From positions 1 through 32,778 of IMG/VR virus record IMGVR_UViG_3300043436_000110: a DNA stretch of 32,778 nt, one strand, 5' to 3'. Made by a program: the position numbers and the translations under genes. This document shows positions 8,198-15,604 of the stretch, in pieces (position 1 is the first letter of the stretch; every line of letters begins with the position of its first letter). This DNA is from a virus. The notes beneath the pieces are model-generated. The model saw nothing but the letters and a program-made list of their open reading frames with translations. It made no database searches and had not been told where the DNA came from.

Positions 8198-10446
8198 TGG
8201 CAACACTTGCTGAACTGTGGGAAGCGGAAGCCCCAGCGCCAGTTAAAAGCGCAAAAGTTCCATCTCAAGATCAAGCAATGCGTGAAAAAAGCCGAATGGA
8301 TATTCTCCAAGCGGAGATGAAAAGCGCCCAAGAAAGACTTGCTAGAGGCGATGCTAGAGCGCAAAGAGACATTGAGGCTTTGACCCGTGAGATGGGTGGC
8401 AAGGTTGCCCGTACACCAGCCCCCTCTGCTACACCTACTGCCACACCAAGTGCCGCCCCCGCTACAAGTGGCACATTGGCTGATCTGTGGGAATCAACCC
8501 CTGCGGCTGGTCAGCCAGGCGCACCTAAAGAACAACCCAAAGAAGAAAAGCCCAAAGAAGGTGGCACTGCCGTGGGTCGCAAGGCGGCTGAGTTGCTTGG
8601 GTCAGCACAGAAAGCTAAACAAGAGTTTGGTGCAAGCGTTGCATCGTTGGCTGATGTGACTGTGGGCGGGATTATCCCAGGCATTACAGGCCCTGTGACT
8701 TACGCTGGCGCACGATTTATTGGCAAGACACCAGAGCAAGCCGCAGCCCTTGAGCAAAAGGTTGTTGGCGCTACTGAGAAGCCGTTTGGTAAATTATTGG
8801 GCGTGACCGAGACTCAAGCCTACAAAGGCGAAGCAAGCCGACAGTTGATGGACTTCATTGGTCAAAACATCAACAAAGGTGCTGAATGGATTTCTCAAAA
8901 AACAGGCGTTCCTGTTAATGATGTGCAGAACATGATTGGCACTGCGACTGTGGCGGCAGCCCCCGCAGTTAGCAAAGCGGCAACCACCACTGCAAAAGTT
9001 ATTCAAGAGACCGCCCCTGTTGTGGGTAAGAAATTAGGTGTTGGCGAATTACAAGTTCAACCCGCTGCCCCGACTGCCCCATCTGGCGGCATGGTGAGTG
9101 CTGGCGCTGCGGTCGTTCCCGATGCCACCACAATCAAGCAAGCCTTGTCTGTGGCGACTCCTGAACTGCAACAAGCGATTTCCTCAATCCCTGTTGACAA
9201 GGTAAACATCCCAACTTTGCAACGGCACATTGAGGCTGACACATTGCCTGTCCCCGTTCGTTTGACAGAAGGCCAAGCCACTGGTGATGTGGTTAAGTTG
9301 TCCAACGAGCAAAACAGGCGTGGCAAAGACCCCGTGTTGGCTCAACGATTCAATGAACAGAATGGTCAGCTAATTGAGAATCTTAGTTTGATTCGTGACA
9401 AAGCCGCACCTGGCGTGTACGGCACTAAAAAGATTGAGAACAGCCAAGGCATTATTGATGCCTATAAAGAGTTGGACACCAATCTAAACAAAGGGATTGA
9501 TGCAGACTACCAAGCCTTGCGTGATGCGGCTGGTGGTCAGTTCCCTGTTGACGCACCTAGATTGCTTCAGAATATAGAAGCAAAACTCAAAAAAGAATTG
9601 CTTTCTAATGAAGCGCCAAAAGGTCAGTTTAGCGAATTGCAAAGATTGGCAAAAGATAAAAACATGACCTTTGAAGACTATTTGTCTTTGAGGCGCAATC
9701 TTGGCGCTATTGCAAGAACAAGCCAAGATGGAAACACTCGCAAAGCCGCCAGTTACATGATTGAAGAATTGGAAAAGTTGCCACTTCAGAAAGAAGCCGC
9801 AGCCCTCAAGCCTTTGGCTGACAAAGCACGAGCATCTGCAAGAGCAAGATTCCAAATGCTTGAAAAAGACCCCGCCATGAAAGCGGCTGTGGATGATACT
9901 GTTCCCGCAGATAAGTTTATTGACAAGTTTGTGGTCAATGGCGTAAACAAGAACATCAACACAATGGTTGAGCATTTGGGCAGAGACTCACCCGCCCATC
10001 AGCACATGGCTGCGGGAACTATCAATTGGCTTTCAGATAAATCGGGCATCGTTGATGGAAACGGCAATTTTAGCCAAGCGGGTTACAACAGAGCGCTTAA
10101 ACAATTAGACGATGTTCAAAATGTAAATGCCATCTTTAACCAAGAAGCGGCATCTAAACTCAAGACTTTGGGAAATGTGGCACGATATACCCAAGCACAG
10201 CCCCGTGGTGCGTTTGTAAACAATTCCAATACATTGGTGGGTGCGCTTGCTGAAAAAGCGTCTAAAGGCGTTGCTATGGGCGTGGAAAGCGGTTTGAACT
10301 TGGCAGTGCCAGGCTTGCAGCTTGGAACTTCTGTGATGGAAATGAGAGCAAGACGAGCCGCAGAAGCACAAACCGAAAAAGCACTTGAAACGGGCGCTGG
10401 CATTAAGCAAACTGGCAAAAACAAAGTTCAAGATTTGGGGAAATAA
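8197..10446 (+). CDS. Large putative ejection protein (gp16-like position)
   Basis: A 749-aa helical protein. Residues about 70-115 form a Pro/Ala/Thr-rich linker, flanked by two copies of a short motif: ATLAELWE at 2-9 and GTLADLWE at 92-99. Helices with weak hydrophobic character follow at about 140-180 (ASVADVTVGGIIPGITGP is in this part), then a long charged helical body. There is another Gly/Ala-rich amphipathic stretch near 680-720. P22 gp16 (609 aa) occupies this position and helps DNA across the inner membrane. No lytic or protease motif is visible. Role inferred. Confidence 0.68.
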   Translation: MATLAELWEAEAPAPVKSAKVPSQDQAMREKSRMDILQAEMKSAQERLARGDARAQRDIEALTREMGGKVARTPAPSATPTATPSAAPATSGTLADLWESTPAAGQPGAPKEQPKEEKPKEGGTAVGRKAAELLGSAQKAKQEFGASVASLADVTVGGIIPGITGPVTYAGARFIGKTPEQAAALEQKVVGATEKPFGKLLGVTETQAYKGEASRQLMDFIGQNINKGAEWISQKTGVPVNDVQNMIGTATVAAAPAVSKAATTTAKVIQETAPVVGKKLGVGELQVQPAAPTAPSGGMVSAGAAVVPDATTIKQALSVATPELQQAISSIPVDKVNIPTLQRHIEADTLPVPVRLTEGQATGDVVKLSNEQNRRGKDPVLAQRFNEQNGQLIENLSLIRDKAAPGVYGTKKIENSQGIIDAYKELDTNLNKGIDADYQALRDAAGGQFPVDAPRLLQNIEAKLKKELLSNEAPKGQFSELQRLAKDKNMTFEDYLSLRRNLGAIARTSQDGNTRKAASYMIEELEKLPLQKEAAALKPLADKARASARARFQMLEKDPAMKAAVDDTVPADKFIDKFVVNGVNKNINTMVEHLGRDSPAHQHMAAGTINWLSDKSGIVDGNGNFSQAGYNRALKQLDDVQNVNAIFNQEAASKLKTLGNVARYTQAQPRGAFVNNSNTLVGALAEKASKGVAMGVESGLNLAVPGLQLGTSVMEMRARRAAEAQTEKALETGAGIKQTGKNKVQDLGK

Positions 10447-10649
10447 TGTCTGATATTGATTTGGTCAAATATGGCGTTCTTTGGCAAAAGGTCGAATCTA
10501 TGGAGGCCAAGATCGACAAGCTAGAAGCCAACATGGAAATCTTGATTGCTTTGGCTAACAAAGGTCGTGGCGGCTTTTGGATGGGCATGGCACTTGTTTC
10601 AGGCGTTTCTACTGTTATGGGGTACTTCAGTAGTTATTGGACAAAATGA
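10446..10649 (+). CDS. Small membrane protein, XhlA/holin-like architecture
   Basis: A 67-aa protein. Residues 8-40 form a coiled coil (LWQKVESMEAKIDKLEANME), followed by one membrane segment at about 45-63 (GFWMGMALVSGVSTVMGYF) and a short charged tail. A coiled coil followed by one TM is the layout of hemolysin XhlA-like proteins linked to phage lysis. It starts with TAATG overlap after the ejection gene and opens the run of small membrane genes before the lysozyme. A lysis role is inferred. Confidence 0.65.
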   Translation: MSDIDLVKYGVLWQKVESMEAKIDKLEANMEILIALANKGRGGFWMGMALVSGVSTVMGYFSSYWTK

Positions 10650-11140
10650 TTGATCCAATTACAGCTTTAGCGGGGCTACAGACTGCAATCAGCGTAGTCA
10701 AAAAAGCCAGTAAGGTTGCAAATGATCTTGCTGGTTTAGCCCCATCTATCGCCAAGATGTTTGACGCTAAGAGCGTTGCAACTAGGGCAATGGTAGAAGC
10801 CAAACGATCTGGCAATAAATCAAACTTAGGTGCTGCGTTACAAATCGAGATGGCTTTGGATGAGGCAAAGCGTTTTGAGGCCGAATTGATGCTGTTATTT
10901 CAGGCTACAGGCCGTGCAGACGTATGGCAAAAGATCAAAGAACGCCAACAACAAATGGACATTGAAGATGCCCACTTAGCTAGACAAGCCAAAGCAGAAG
11001 AAAAGAAAAGAAAAGAAGAAGAAGAAGAATATATGGCTTGGGCGGTCGGGGTTGTCGTGATCGTAATGCTCTTAGGCGCAGTTGGTTGGGGCATTGCTGA
11101 GATACAAGATCACTGTGCCAAAACAAGGTGTGGTCGGTGA
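10646..11140 (+). CDS. Membrane-anchored coiled-coil protein in the lysis region
   Basis: A 164-aa protein. Helical N-terminal part (ITALAGLQTAISVVKKASKV), a charged Lys/Glu-rich coiled coil at about 105-130, and one strong membrane segment near 135-155 (VVVIVMLLGAVGWGIAEI), then a short tail with two Cys. ATG 10646 overlaps the previous stop (ATGA) and is preferred to the in-frame TTG at 10637. Its place beside holin and lysozyme genes suggests a role in lysis or the envelope; it could also be an i-spanin-like protein, but no partner o-spanin is seen. Confidence 0.6.
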   Translation: MIDPITALAGLQTAISVVKKASKVANDLAGLAPSIAKMFDAKSVATRAMVEAKRSGNKSNLGAALQIEMALDEAKRFEAELMLLFQATGRADVWQKIKERQQQMDIEDAHLARQAKAEEKKRKEEEEEYMAWAVGVVVIVMLLGAVGWGIAEIQDHCAKTRCGR

Positions 11141-11286
11141 ATGAGTACCAAAAGCAATTTGACCTATTCCTCAAAGTCTTTGTCAGGCTTTGCATTGCTT
11201 GGTGGGTGCTTGGCCTACTCCCCTACCTACCTGATGAGTTGGCTTCAAAAATCGTAGATAAACTTCTTGGAATGATTGGACTTTAA
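11137..11286 (+). CDS. Small single-pass membrane protein (49 aa)
   Basis: A short gene starting with GTG 11137, overlapping the previous stop (GTGA), and ending directly before the next ATG. The product has one hydrophobic segment (FVRLCIAWWVLGLLPYLP) and an amphipathic C-terminus (ELASKIVDKLLGMIGL). Tight packing on both sides supports it as a real gene. It may act with the adjacent holin. A competing frame from ATG 11141 encodes 38 aa and fits the spacing less well. Confidence 0.6.
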   Translation: MNEYQKQFDLFLKVFVRLCIAWWVLGLLPYLPDELASKIVDKLLGMIGL

Positions 11287-11802
11287 ATGCTGACACTACT
11301 CTCAACCCTAATCAGTTTCTTGATGGGCGGCTTGCCAAAACTCTTGGATTTTTTCCAAGATAGGGCAGATAAAAAGCATGAACTAGACTTAGCCCAGATG
11401 CAGATTACCCGTGAGTTAGAACTGCGTAAAGCGGGGTTTGAAGCACAGGAAAGAATTGAACACATCAAGTCTGAGCAACTGGCTACCGAGAGCGCAGCCA
11501 ACACCACCCAAGTTCTGATTGGCGCACAACAAGCTGAAATGCAAGCCATCTATGCCCATGACACAAGTTTGAATGAAGGCACTAGCGAGTGGATGAAGAA
11601 CCTTAGAGCAAGTGTGCGCCCTGTCATTACTTACGGCTTCTTTTTCCTGTTGCTGTTTGTGGATGTTGGCTTGTTTGCTTATGGTTGGAATCGTGGTGTG
11701 CCATTCACCGAGTTGGCTGAAATGCTTTGGGACTCTGACACCCAAGCCCTATTTGCCTCAATCATTGCTTTCCACTTTGGTGGTCGGGCTTTTGGCAAAT
11801 GA
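11287..11802 (+). CDS. Holin, GTA-type three-TM family
   Basis: A 171-aa protein with an N-terminal hydrophobic helix (LLSTLISFLMGGLPKLLDFF), a charged coiled-coil middle (residues about 27-75), then RASVRPVITYGFFFLLLFVD and a last hydrophobic segment (ALFASIIAFHFGGRAFGK). The segment EWMKNLRASVRP before the second TM is typical of the three-TM holin family first named from gene transfer agents. It would make membrane lesions that release the lysozyme encoded next, which overlaps by ATGA. Confidence 0.8.
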   Translation: MLTLLSTLISFLMGGLPKLLDFFQDRADKKHELDLAQMQITRELELRKAGFEAQERIEHIKSEQLATESAANTTQVLIGAQQAEMQAIYAHDTSLNEGTSEWMKNLRASVRPVITYGFFFLLLFVDVGLFAYGWNRGVPFTELAEMLWDSDTQALFASIIAFHFGGRAFGK

Positions 11803-12275
11803 ACATCTCAGACAAGTGCTTGCACATGATTCGCCATCACGAGGGCGTGAGGCAGAATCCCTATAAATGCCCCGCAAAGCTGTGGACTGTAGGGGTTGGT
11901 CATGTGATGTTTCCAGAGCAAGGCAAACTCAAGATAGATCAGCGGGATGCCTTTGTGCCACCGCCAGAGGCTATGCGTAAACATTCAATGGAGGAAGTTG
12001 ATGCAATACTTAGGACAGACCTTGCTCGCTTTGAGAAAGGCGTGGCTACTTATTGTCCTGTGCCTCTTACTCAAGGACAGTTTGACGCACTGGTTTCATT
12101 TTCTTTCAATGTAGGACTTGGCACACTCCAGAGGTCAACCCTGCGCCAAAAGGTACTTAGGGGTGACATGGAGGGCGCTGCCGAGGAACTTCTAAAGTAC
12201 TGCATGGCTGGCGGCAAAGTTCTCAAGGGTTTACAAAAGCGCAGAATTGACGAACGAGCCTTATTTTTGAGTTGA
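11799..12275 (+). CDS. Endolysin, GH24 lysozyme
   Basis: A 158-aa protein of the T4/P22 lysozyme family that cuts the N-acetylmuramic acid-GlcNAc bond of peptidoglycan. The catalytic motif is E15, C24, T30 (E-8 aa-C-5 aa-T) in HHEGVRQNPYKCPAKLWTVG; Cys in place of Asp is a known variant. FDALVSFSFNVGLGTL and RRIDERALFL are conserved later family segments. There is no signal peptide or SAR-like N-terminus, so it should need the adjacent holin. Its 3' end overlaps the convergent gene on the other strand by 15 bases. Confidence 0.93.
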   Translation: MNISDKCLHMIRHHEGVRQNPYKCPAKLWTVGVGHVMFPEQGKLKIDQRDAFVPPPEAMRKHSMEEVDAILRTDLARFEKGVATYCPVPLTQGQFDALVSFSFNVGLGTLQRSTLRQKVLRGDMEGAAEELLKYCMAGGKVLKGLQKRRIDERALFLS

Positions 12276-12446
12276 GTTCTCTCGCAAATGTTTGCCTGTC
12301 AAACGCATGATCCAACAAATTTGGCAAATCCATTTGTGTCCCATATCAACCCCTCCCTCTGGCGGCTTAGTTACATCACATTTATTACAAGTTCGTAATC
12401 TGTGAACAGGCTGATTGCCGCCTAATTCGATTGGGTACATTGCCAC
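12261..12446 (-). CDS. Small zinc-finger-like protein
   Basis: A 61-aa protein with two CxxC pairs: CNKC near residue 20 and CQIC near residue 42, spaced as in a zinc ribbon. The start overlaps the end of the upstream winged-helix gene by 25 bases, and the stop converges on the lysozyme gene. It is the last gene of the leftward operon. Function unknown; nucleic-acid binding is plausible. Confidence 0.65.
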   Translation of the reverse strand: MAMYPIELGGNQPVHRLRTCNKCDVTKPPEGGVDMGHKWICQICWIMRLTGKHLRENSTQK

Positions 12447-12748
12447 TCTCTTTCGCTTCTGCCTGAATTTGATTTGACTGTGTTGCCTGTCAGTTCAATC
12501 AAGCCCATTATTTTCATTTCGTTAAGCCGCCTGGCAACCTGATTGCTGTCCAAGTTGGTACAAGCTGAGATGCCATCTTTGCCTAATGGCCCGTGTGTTT
12601 GGAGGCACTCCAAGATTGTCTGATGGTGTTGGGTAGCGGCTTCCTTGATGGAATCTGCCGCTTGAAACGATGTTAGGGGATCATTTGCCCTGACTCTTGG
12701 GAATTCGGGCATGGCGAAAATTCTCTTAAATGCGTCTTTATAGTCCAT
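12422..12748 (-). CDS. Winged-helix DNA-binding protein
   Basis: A 108-aa protein. Residues about 40-100 read as a winged helix-turn-helix: HQTILECLQTHGPLGKDGIS, then LDSNQVARRLNEMKIMGLIE as turn and recognition helix, then a wing-like NTVKSNSGRSEREWQ. The first part (NDPLTSFQAADSIKE) is common in phage proteins of this class. It may regulate phage genes or bind DNA during recombination; it is encoded at the end of the leftward operon after the SSB-like gene. Confidence 0.7.
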   Translation of the reverse strand: MDYKDAFKRIFAMPEFPRVRANDPLTSFQAADSIKEAATQHHQTILECLQTHGPLGKDGISACTNLDSNQVARRLNEMKIMGLIELTGNTVKSNSGRSEREWQCTQSN

Positions 12749-12840
12749 GATATTTCCTAAATGGGTGGGGTACTCGCTGCACTGTGTTCAATCGCAAGCT
12801 AAGATTAAACTTTGCCACAGCATCCGCTTTCCCCCGTTAA

Positions 12841-13077
12841 TCAAAAATCGATGTCATCATCCTTTGGCAAGCCTTTGTAATCGTCTTTAGGCTTTGGTTC
12901 ATTCATGTATGCCCAACCATTCCATCCACCATCTATAAGCGGAATCATGTCAAGTTTGAGCATCGGGCCGTTCTTGGTCTCAATGACTGAGCCGATGTTT
13001 TGATAGCGGGATTTTTCCACACCATCTTTGTTTTTGTATTTACCTGAAACAATGGTAATTTCGTAAAGTTTAGACAT
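12841..13077 (-). CDS. SSB-like protein with acidic C-terminal tip
   Basis: A 78-aa protein with short beta strands (LYEITIVSGKYKNKDGVEKS, IGSVIETKNGPMLKLDMIPL) and the end PKDDDIDF. Bacterial SSB ends in a similar acidic tip (DDDIPF in E. coli) that recruits partner enzymes. It overlaps the exonuclease stop and follows the annealing protein and exonuclease, as expected for an ssDNA-binding partner. A small OB-like fold is likely but not proven. GGAAAT lies before the ATG. Confidence 0.65.
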   Translation of the reverse strand: MSKLYEITIVSGKYKNKDGVEKSRYQNIGSVIETKNGPMLKLDMIPLIDGGWNGWAYMNEPKPKDDYKGLPKDDDIDF

Positions 13078-13696
13078 TTTTTATTTCCATAAGTTGAGCA
13101 ATTTTGATGTCAAGTTCATTCAAGAATTTGACAATTTCTTCTTCCATTAGTCTGATATACATATTGTCCCTTGGGACACGTTTAACAAACAATTGAAGTT
13201 CCTCTGGCAGACGATTGTCAAAGCTGACGAAATCGCAATATTGCCGCCCTGTGCAAGCCATTTGAAATTGCATTTGGGTGTTGTACTTGCCTGGCACTGA
13301 TTGACTGAGCAAAGTCTCAATGTGCGTGGCTGTGTTGGGGCATTTGATCTCAATCAGACCATCCTCACCCACCAAGCCATCAGGAGAAGCGCCAGCCATG
13401 ATTATTGAGGGATGGGGTACAAACCCCACTTCATCAACTAAAACGTCTTTAAGCGCCTCATAAGCGGCTCTGGCAAGGGGTTCTGTCTCTGTGCCATGTT
13501 GCATGGCAGCGTTCGTGAAATTCTCACCCTTTTGACCTGTGAGGCGTTCACACACCAACTGAGCCATGTAGTTGTCACGGGTTGCTGAATAGCCCGTCTT
13601 TGTCTTGGCAAGAACGTCAGCTACACGAGATGCGGTGACTTTGCCAATCCGAATGGTGAACCATTCCTCTGACCCTTGATCCATCATTTCAATCAT
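13070..13696 (-). CDS. Lambda-type (YqaJ) 5'-3' exonuclease
   Basis: A 208-aa protein. Motifs of the YqaJ/lambda exonuclease family are in order: GSEEWFTIRIGKVTASR (residues 8-24), GTETEPLARAAYE, then D106 in SPDG and E116-x-K118 in LIEIKCP as the metal-binding PD-(D/E)xK core, then YNTQMQFQMACTG. It would resect double-stranded ends to give 3' single strands for the annealing protein encoded upstream. The start overlaps the previous stop (ATGA). Confidence 0.92.
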   Translation of the reverse strand: MIEMMDQGSEEWFTIRIGKVTASRVADVLAKTKTGYSATRDNYMAQLVCERLTGQKGENFTNAAMQHGTETEPLARAAYEALKDVLVDEVGFVPHPSIIMAGASPDGLVGEDGLIEIKCPNTATHIETLLSQSVPGKYNTQMQFQMACTGRQYCDFVSFDNRLPEELQLFVKRVPRDNMYIRLMEEEIVKFLNELDIKIAQLMEIKNV

Positions 13697-13902
13697 GATT
13701 TCATACCCCTTATGTATGCTGTAAAACTGCCGATTGTGTCTTTGCCAAACGCTGTCATTTTTTCTATTTCTTTTGCCACTTCCTCAAGCACTTGATTGCG
13801 TTGTGAGGGAGACACAAAAACATCCCAATGGTATGGCTGACCACTTTTCATTTCCGCTTCATGGGCGATGCGGTCGAATTCGTCATCTTCATCTGTTTTC
13901 AT
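13693..13902 (-). CDS. Hypothetical acidic protein of the recombination operon
   Basis: A 69-aa helical protein, acidic at the start (KTDEDDEFDRIAHEAEM) with a second helix EVAKEIEKMTAF. It lies between the annealing protein and the exonuclease, joined to both by ATGA overlaps, so it is made together with them. No family is recognised. Confidence 0.65.
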   Translation of the reverse strand: MKTDEDDEFDRIAHEAEMKSGQPYHWDVFVSPSQRNQVLEEVAKEIEKMTAFGKDTIGSFTAYIRGMKS

Positions 13903-14453
13903 AGTTTGGCCTTTGCTTTATCTTTTGCTGCAATCACTTTGATCTGCCAAGCTTTGTCACCATCACAAGCCGCATACGCTACTTTATAGGCAACCTTGAG
14001 TTCGTCTTGAGTGGTGGCGTTCTCAATAGCCGCAAACAAGTCTGTCATAGTGTCAGGCTCAATTGTGGATTCAGGCTCTATGAAAGAGGGCAGATCATCC
14101 CCGTTATAGATGTATAGACCGAGGCCATGCAAGCTGAGTGCCTTGGTCATGCAACGCATGATGGCTGTGTTCACTTGGAAAGCATCTGGGTTCACGATGG
14201 CTTTGTTGCGGTGATCCATCACGGGAAGCTGGCAAGTCATTGGCTTGTCAAACATGGTGACTGTGACCCACACCATTGCTGTGCCATTAATGTCCATGAA
14301 GCACTTGTCACCAAACATCTCAACCTTGAACGAGGCTTTAGGGTCGGCCTTGAGTGCTTCAGCCCATGCCCAAGCCCATGACAGATAAGTCAGATTGGCT
14401 TTTTTCTCAGTGTGTTCGTTGACATTTAAAGTCAGTAAATTAGCGATTGACAT
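13899..14453 (-). CDS. Single-strand annealing protein, Sak3-like (DUF1071)
   Basis: A 184-aa protein with LTYLSWAWAWAEALK near the N-terminus, LPVMDHRNKAIVNPDAFQVN, then AIMRCMTKALSLHGLGLYIY followed by GDDLP, the signature of the DUF1071/Sak3 recombinases. These anneal complementary single strands in phage recombination. The C-terminal 50 residues form a small helical domain ending in a Lys-rich tail. It is the first of the linked SSAP-exonuclease-SSB-like set. Confidence 0.9.
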   Translation of the reverse strand: MSIANLLTLNVNEHTEKKANLTYLSWAWAWAEALKADPKASFKVEMFGDKCFMDINGTAMVWVTVTMFDKPMTCQLPVMDHRNKAIVNPDAFQVNTAIMRCMTKALSLHGLGLYIYNGDDLPSFIEPESTIEPDTMTDLFAAIENATTQDELKVAYKVAYAACDGDKAWQIKVIAAKDKAKAKL

Positions 14454-14461
14454 GATGATCC

Positions 14462-14734
14462 TTAGAATTTGTATTTAGGGCCACAAGACACTTCAATCAC
14501 TGTCTCAACTGTGTAGCCACCAACCTTGCGTTTTGCGTACAAGGGAATGGCACGAAGCCCTGATGACTCGCACTGGCGCACAGCATCGATCACTTCATTG
14601 CGACCCATCGGCTGCACTTGCTTGTCAACAATCAGGTCTTGATTGGGGGGTGATGGCACATGGCCTGGCATCATTGAGCATCCAGTTGTAACGATGCCGA
14701 GAGTGCATAAAAGGGTGAATGTAAACATTTTCAT
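14462..14734 (-). CDS. Small predicted lipoprotein
   Basis: A 90-aa protein with a signal peptide (MKMFTFTLLCTLGIVTTGC); Cys19 after TTG is a plausible, not ideal, lipobox. The mature part is short, with two further Cys (ECSSG is not present; VRQCES and EVSCGP are) that could form a disulphide. Expression from the leftward early operon suggests an envelope role such as superinfection exclusion, but this is inference. Confidence 0.7.
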   Translation of the reverse strand: MKMFTFTLLCTLGIVTTGCSMMPGHVPSPPNQDLIVDKQVQPMGRNEVIDAVRQCESSGLRAIPLYAKRKVGGYTVETVIEVSCGPKYKF

Positions 14735-14916
14735 GATTCGTCTTTCAAGTAAGTTGTTAAGCGTTTGATTCGGTCTTGGTGATACTCACCCATGCGTTTT
14801 GCATATTCTTGTGCGCTGAGAGCCTCTAACAGCTTGCGTTGTGCCATTTCAAGTTCTTTAGCAGCCAACTCTTTTGGTGATGGCAAGCGGAAATAATCTT
14901 TGAGTTTGTCAATCAT
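14731..14916 (-). CDS. Hypothetical helical protein
   Basis: A 61-aa charged, helical protein (LAAKELEMAQRKLLEALSAQ; MGEYHQDRIKRLTTYLK). ATG 14916 is chosen because GGAGAGG stands six bases before it; an in-frame upstream ATG at 14979 lacks this and would cover another small gene. It overlaps the lipoprotein start by four bases. Function unknown. Confidence 0.6.
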   Translation of the reverse strand: MIDKLKDYFRLPSPKELAAKELEMAQRKLLEALSAQEYAKRMGEYHQDRIKRLTTYLKDES

Positions 14917-14918
14917 GA

Positions 14919-15011
14919 TTAGCCTCTCCATGCGAGCATTACGCCCCAACCACCAAAGATGATGATCGCCAATGTCCATTCGACAATTGTTGTGATGATC
15001 TTAGATTTCAT
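14919..15011 (-). CDS. Tiny single-pass membrane protein (30 aa)
   Basis: The product is 30 aa with a hydrophobic core (WTLAIIIFGGWGVMLAW) flanked by Lys at the N-terminus and Arg-Gly at the end. AAAGGA stands just before the ATG, and it fits tightly: an 11-base overlap with the upstream gene and a two-base gap to the next. This supports a real gene. Function unknown. Confidence 0.55.
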   Translation of the reverse strand: MKSKIITTIVEWTLAIIIFGGWGVMLAWRG

Positions 15012-15273
15012 TTTGTTCCTTTAGCATACGAGCGTGGTGAATCTTGGCCTCAGACACAATGCGTTCAAATTCGGATGAGGACAGATCGCAAGAAATGTCA
15101 TCACCCTTTTCGCTAAAGACAAACACATCGTAGATTTCTGCTGAGTTGTGATCATGGGGCAGATTAAATTCTTCTGGGTAGTAGTCATAACCGACCTTGA
15201 CTTTCTCAAGCGTGTTGCCATCGTCATAAGTGACGAATTCATCAAAGTGGTATTGGAGTTTGTAGTCAATCAT
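15001..15273 (-). CDS. Hypothetical acidic protein of the leftward operon
   Basis: A 90-aa acidic protein (DYYPEEFNLPHDHNSAEIYD; SEKGDDISCDLSSSEFERIV) with a helical C-terminus. AAGGAAAC precedes the ATG. A small hairpin (AGGGC-AGAA-GCCCT, 15287-15300) lies just upstream. No family is recognised; small acidic early phage proteins are sometimes inhibitors of host enzymes, which is only a possibility here. Confidence 0.65.
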   Translation of the reverse strand: MIDYKLQYHFDEFVTYDDGNTLEKVKVGYDYYPEEFNLPHDHNSAEIYDVFVFSEKGDDISCDLSSSEFERIVSEAKIHHARMLKEQNEI

Positions 15274-15305
15274 TTTGTTTCCTTAAAGGGCAGAAGCCCT
15301 GTTAA

Positions 15306-15440
15306 TTAAGAGTATTGAACTCTGCCATCAACATACACAACTGCGTTTTTGCCGCTTGGCAAATGCACATTGCAAGAAACTGCGCCAGTTTCAGCTTTAA
15401 GGTAACGAATCACAGAAGCGATAACTTGAGAATCGGTCAT
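15306..15440 (-). CDS. Hypothetical small protein, first gene of the leftward operon
   Basis: A 44-aa product: a short helix (DSQVIASVIRYLKAETG) followed by beta strands (NAVVYVDGRVQYS). TAGGAGT stands seven bases before ATG 15440. It is the first gene after the leftward promoter and so among the earliest expressed. Function unknown. Confidence 0.55.
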   Translation of the reverse strand: MTDSQVIASVIRYLKAETGAVSCNVHLPSGKNAVVYVDGRVQYS

Positions 15441-15488
15441 TTCTGACTCCTAAAAAGACCCCATGCGAAGTGCTAGGGCATGAACGCT

Positions 15489-15516
15489 ATTGTATAGATT
15501 GGTGTACGGCAATCAA
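15489..15516 (-). promoter_or_regulatory. Leftward early promoter (PL-like)
   Basis: Read leftward, the -35 is TTGATT (15516-15511), the spacer 16 bases and the -10 TACAAT (15494-15489), giving a start near 15482. It would drive the recombination operon. The repeat TGCTAGGG occurs at 15471-15478 and 15535-15542, one on each side, and could be part of operators. Confidence 0.55.
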
Positions 15517-15534
15517 GCCCTTTTTAAAAATAAT

Positions 15535-15550
15535 TGCTAGGGATTTCCCT
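15535..15550. promoter_or_regulatory. Candidate operator in the divergent control region
   Basis: AGGGATTTCCCT at 15539-15550 is an inverted repeat (AGGGA-TT-TCCCT). It overlaps TGCTAGGG, which recurs at 15471. The site lies between the leftward and rightward promoters, where Cro would be expected to bind. Confidence 0.35.
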
Positions 15551-15588
15551 TAGTTGTTGCTTTTTTACAAATAACGTTTTGTCTATTT

Positions 15589-15604
15589 TGATATACTTCA
15601 AAAA
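15589..15604 (+). promoter_or_regulatory. Extended -10 promoter of the cro-like gene (leaderless)
   Basis: TGATATACT at 15589-15597 is an extended -10 element; no good -35 is seen at the usual distance. The last base of the -10 is six bases before ATG 15604, so transcription should start at or within a base or two of the start codon. No Shine-Dalgarno precedes the ATG. Confidence 0.55.

Noticed and set aside
9484-9975. 163-aa frame on the minus strand
   Set aside because: It lies inside the large ejection gene and is Cys/Phe-rich nonsense with no ribosome site.
12749-12840. Tiny leftward frame (11 aa) as a leader peptide between two leftward genes
   Set aside because: Too short to support, with no terminator or attenuator structure beside it.
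14127-14381. 84-aa frame on the plus strand
   Set aside because: It is antisense to the Sak3-like gene, with His/Cys-rich low-quality sequence.
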